Positions 5,686 to 6,230 of a stretch of DNA of 6,230 nucleotides are shown one piece after another (position 1 is the first letter of the stretch; each line of letters begins with the position of its first letter). The DNA is from Chloroflexota bacterium (GTDB lineage: Bacteria > Chloroflexota > Anaerolineae > B4-G1 > SLSP01), in the NCBI GenBank assembly GCA_009908585.1, contig JAAAOZ010000267.1, forward strand, positions 1 through 6,230, in the 5' to 3' direction. A program made the translations under genes and the position numbers. The notes under the pieces were generated by a model. It was not told the origin of the DNA. It saw nothing but the letters and a program-made list of their open reading frames with translations, and made no database searches.

Positions 5686-6230
5686 TGAAATCCCGCCAAT
5701 TGTGGGGCCGCCAATGGTGGGGCAATCTCCTGCGCATTGGGCTGAGCCTGGCGACGCTGGCCCTGCTCTGGCGCGAGGTCGGCGCCTCTGATGTGTGGGA
5801 GGTGCTGCGCGCGGCGAATCTTGCGTTGTTGCTCGCTGCGTGGGGATTATTTTTAGTCGGCATCGTCGTACGGACCTTTCGCTGGCGGGCGCTGCTCCAC
5901 GGCCTGGGGCTGCGCCCGCCGTTTTGGCAACTGCTCCGCCTCTACCTCGTGGGCGGATTCTTCAACGCCTTTCTGCCTTCCGGCTTCGGTGGGGATGTCG
6001 TCCGCGTGCTGGAGCTGGCCCAAGGGGAACCGACGCCCGCCGCCGTCGGCACCGTCCTGGTCGACCGCCTGGCCGGCATCCTCTCCTTGATGGTGTTGGG
6101 CCTGGCGGCGTTGCCCTTCGCGCCGCCGCTGCCCGCGTGGCTGGTGTGGACCTTCGTGGCTTTGTCCGGCGGCGGGTTGATCGCGGGCGTACTCCTCTTG
6201 CAAGGGACGTGGCTGCGGCGCGTGACGGCG
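5685..6230 (+). CDS. LPG_synthase_TM / UPF0104 family flippase-like membrane protein (3' truncated)
   Basis: This frame runs open from ATG at 5685 to the window edge, giving 182 residues, MKSRQLWGRQWW onward. Membrane segments are likely at about 15-29, 46-63, 84-98, 121-145 and 151-172. The landmarks are those of the lysylphosphatidylglycerol synthase transmembrane family: VVRTFRWRALLHGLGL (61-76), then LYLVGGFFNAFLPSGFGGD (86-104) and VRV, and VLVDRLAGI (124-132). Full-length members have about 300-350 residues. They are linked to movement or modification of lipids and polyprenyl-linked sugars, and many sit beside glycosyltransferase genes, as here. No soluble aminoacyl-transferase domain is visible, but that would lie downstream. 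The ATG overlaps the preceding TGA by one base (TGATG). No Shine-Dalgarno sequence is seen and the frame is closed by a TGA at 5667, so translational coupling is the simplest explanation. The GC content, near 70-78% in sampled lines, is far above that of the upstream genes. Confidence 0.85.
   Translation, partial: MKSRQLWGRQWWGNLLRIGLSLATLALLWREVGASDVWEVLRAANLALLLAAWGLFLVGIVVRTFRWRALLHGLGLRPPFWQLLRLYLVGGFFNAFLPSGFGGDVVRVLELAQGEPTPAAVGTVLVDRLAGILSLMVLGLAALPFAPPLPAWLVWTFVALSGGGLIAGVLLLQGTWLRRVTA

Noticed and set aside
5853..6203. Minus-strand open frame of about 116 codons near the right edge
   Set aside because: It is antisense to the UPF0104-type gene and its Gln/Gly/Arg/Glu-rich, repetitive composition is typical of the antisense of GC-rich membrane-protein DNA.

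Overview
The window looks like a piece of a Chloroflexota genome (Anaerolineae or Caldilineae-like). The basis is indirect: modular secreted proteins combining DUF11, FN3 and lectin-like domains, the 'YLPLV' motif that I recall as frequent in secreted proteins of this phylum, and GT-C type membrane glycosyltransferase genes. No marker gene is present, so the taxonomic call is an inference. All five genes lie on the + strand and the coding density is high.

Layout. (1) Positions 1-455 hold the 3' end of a gene whose visible part is a beta-rich C-terminal domain like those that follow GT39-type membrane glycosyltransferases. (2) Positions 473-1636, 17 nt downstream, encode a complete 387-residue multipass membrane protein of GT-C/GT87 type, probably a polyprenyl-phosphate-sugar-dependent glycosyltransferase. 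(3) After a 191-nt gap, 1828-4389 encodes an 853-residue secreted multidomain protein: signal peptide, DUF11-like, Ig-like domain apparently interrupted by an FN3 domain, second DUF11-like, YLPLV motif, second FN3, and a concanavalin-like C-terminal domain. (4) A long hairpin (4436-4483) lies in the 132-nt gap before 4522-5685, which encodes a 387-residue secreted protein. It is essentially a stand-alone copy of the last part of gene 3: signal peptide, YLPLV, FN3, concanavalin-like domain. (5) Gene 5 starts at 5685, overlaps the stop of gene 4 by one base, and runs off the window. It is the N-terminal part of an LPG_synthase_TM/UPF0104 (flippase-like) membrane protein and is much richer in GC than everything before it.

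Taken together this reads as a cell-envelope locus. Membrane glycosyltransferases and a flippase-like protein act on lipid-linked glycans, and two related exported proteins with putative carbohydrate-binding domains flank them. That the two exported proteins are clients or ligands of the glycan made here is inference. The most interesting signals are the apparent nested FN3-in-Ig domain, the two-gene paralogous module with a conserved cysteine pair, the near-perfect hairpin between them, and the abrupt GC jump at the coupled start of gene 5.
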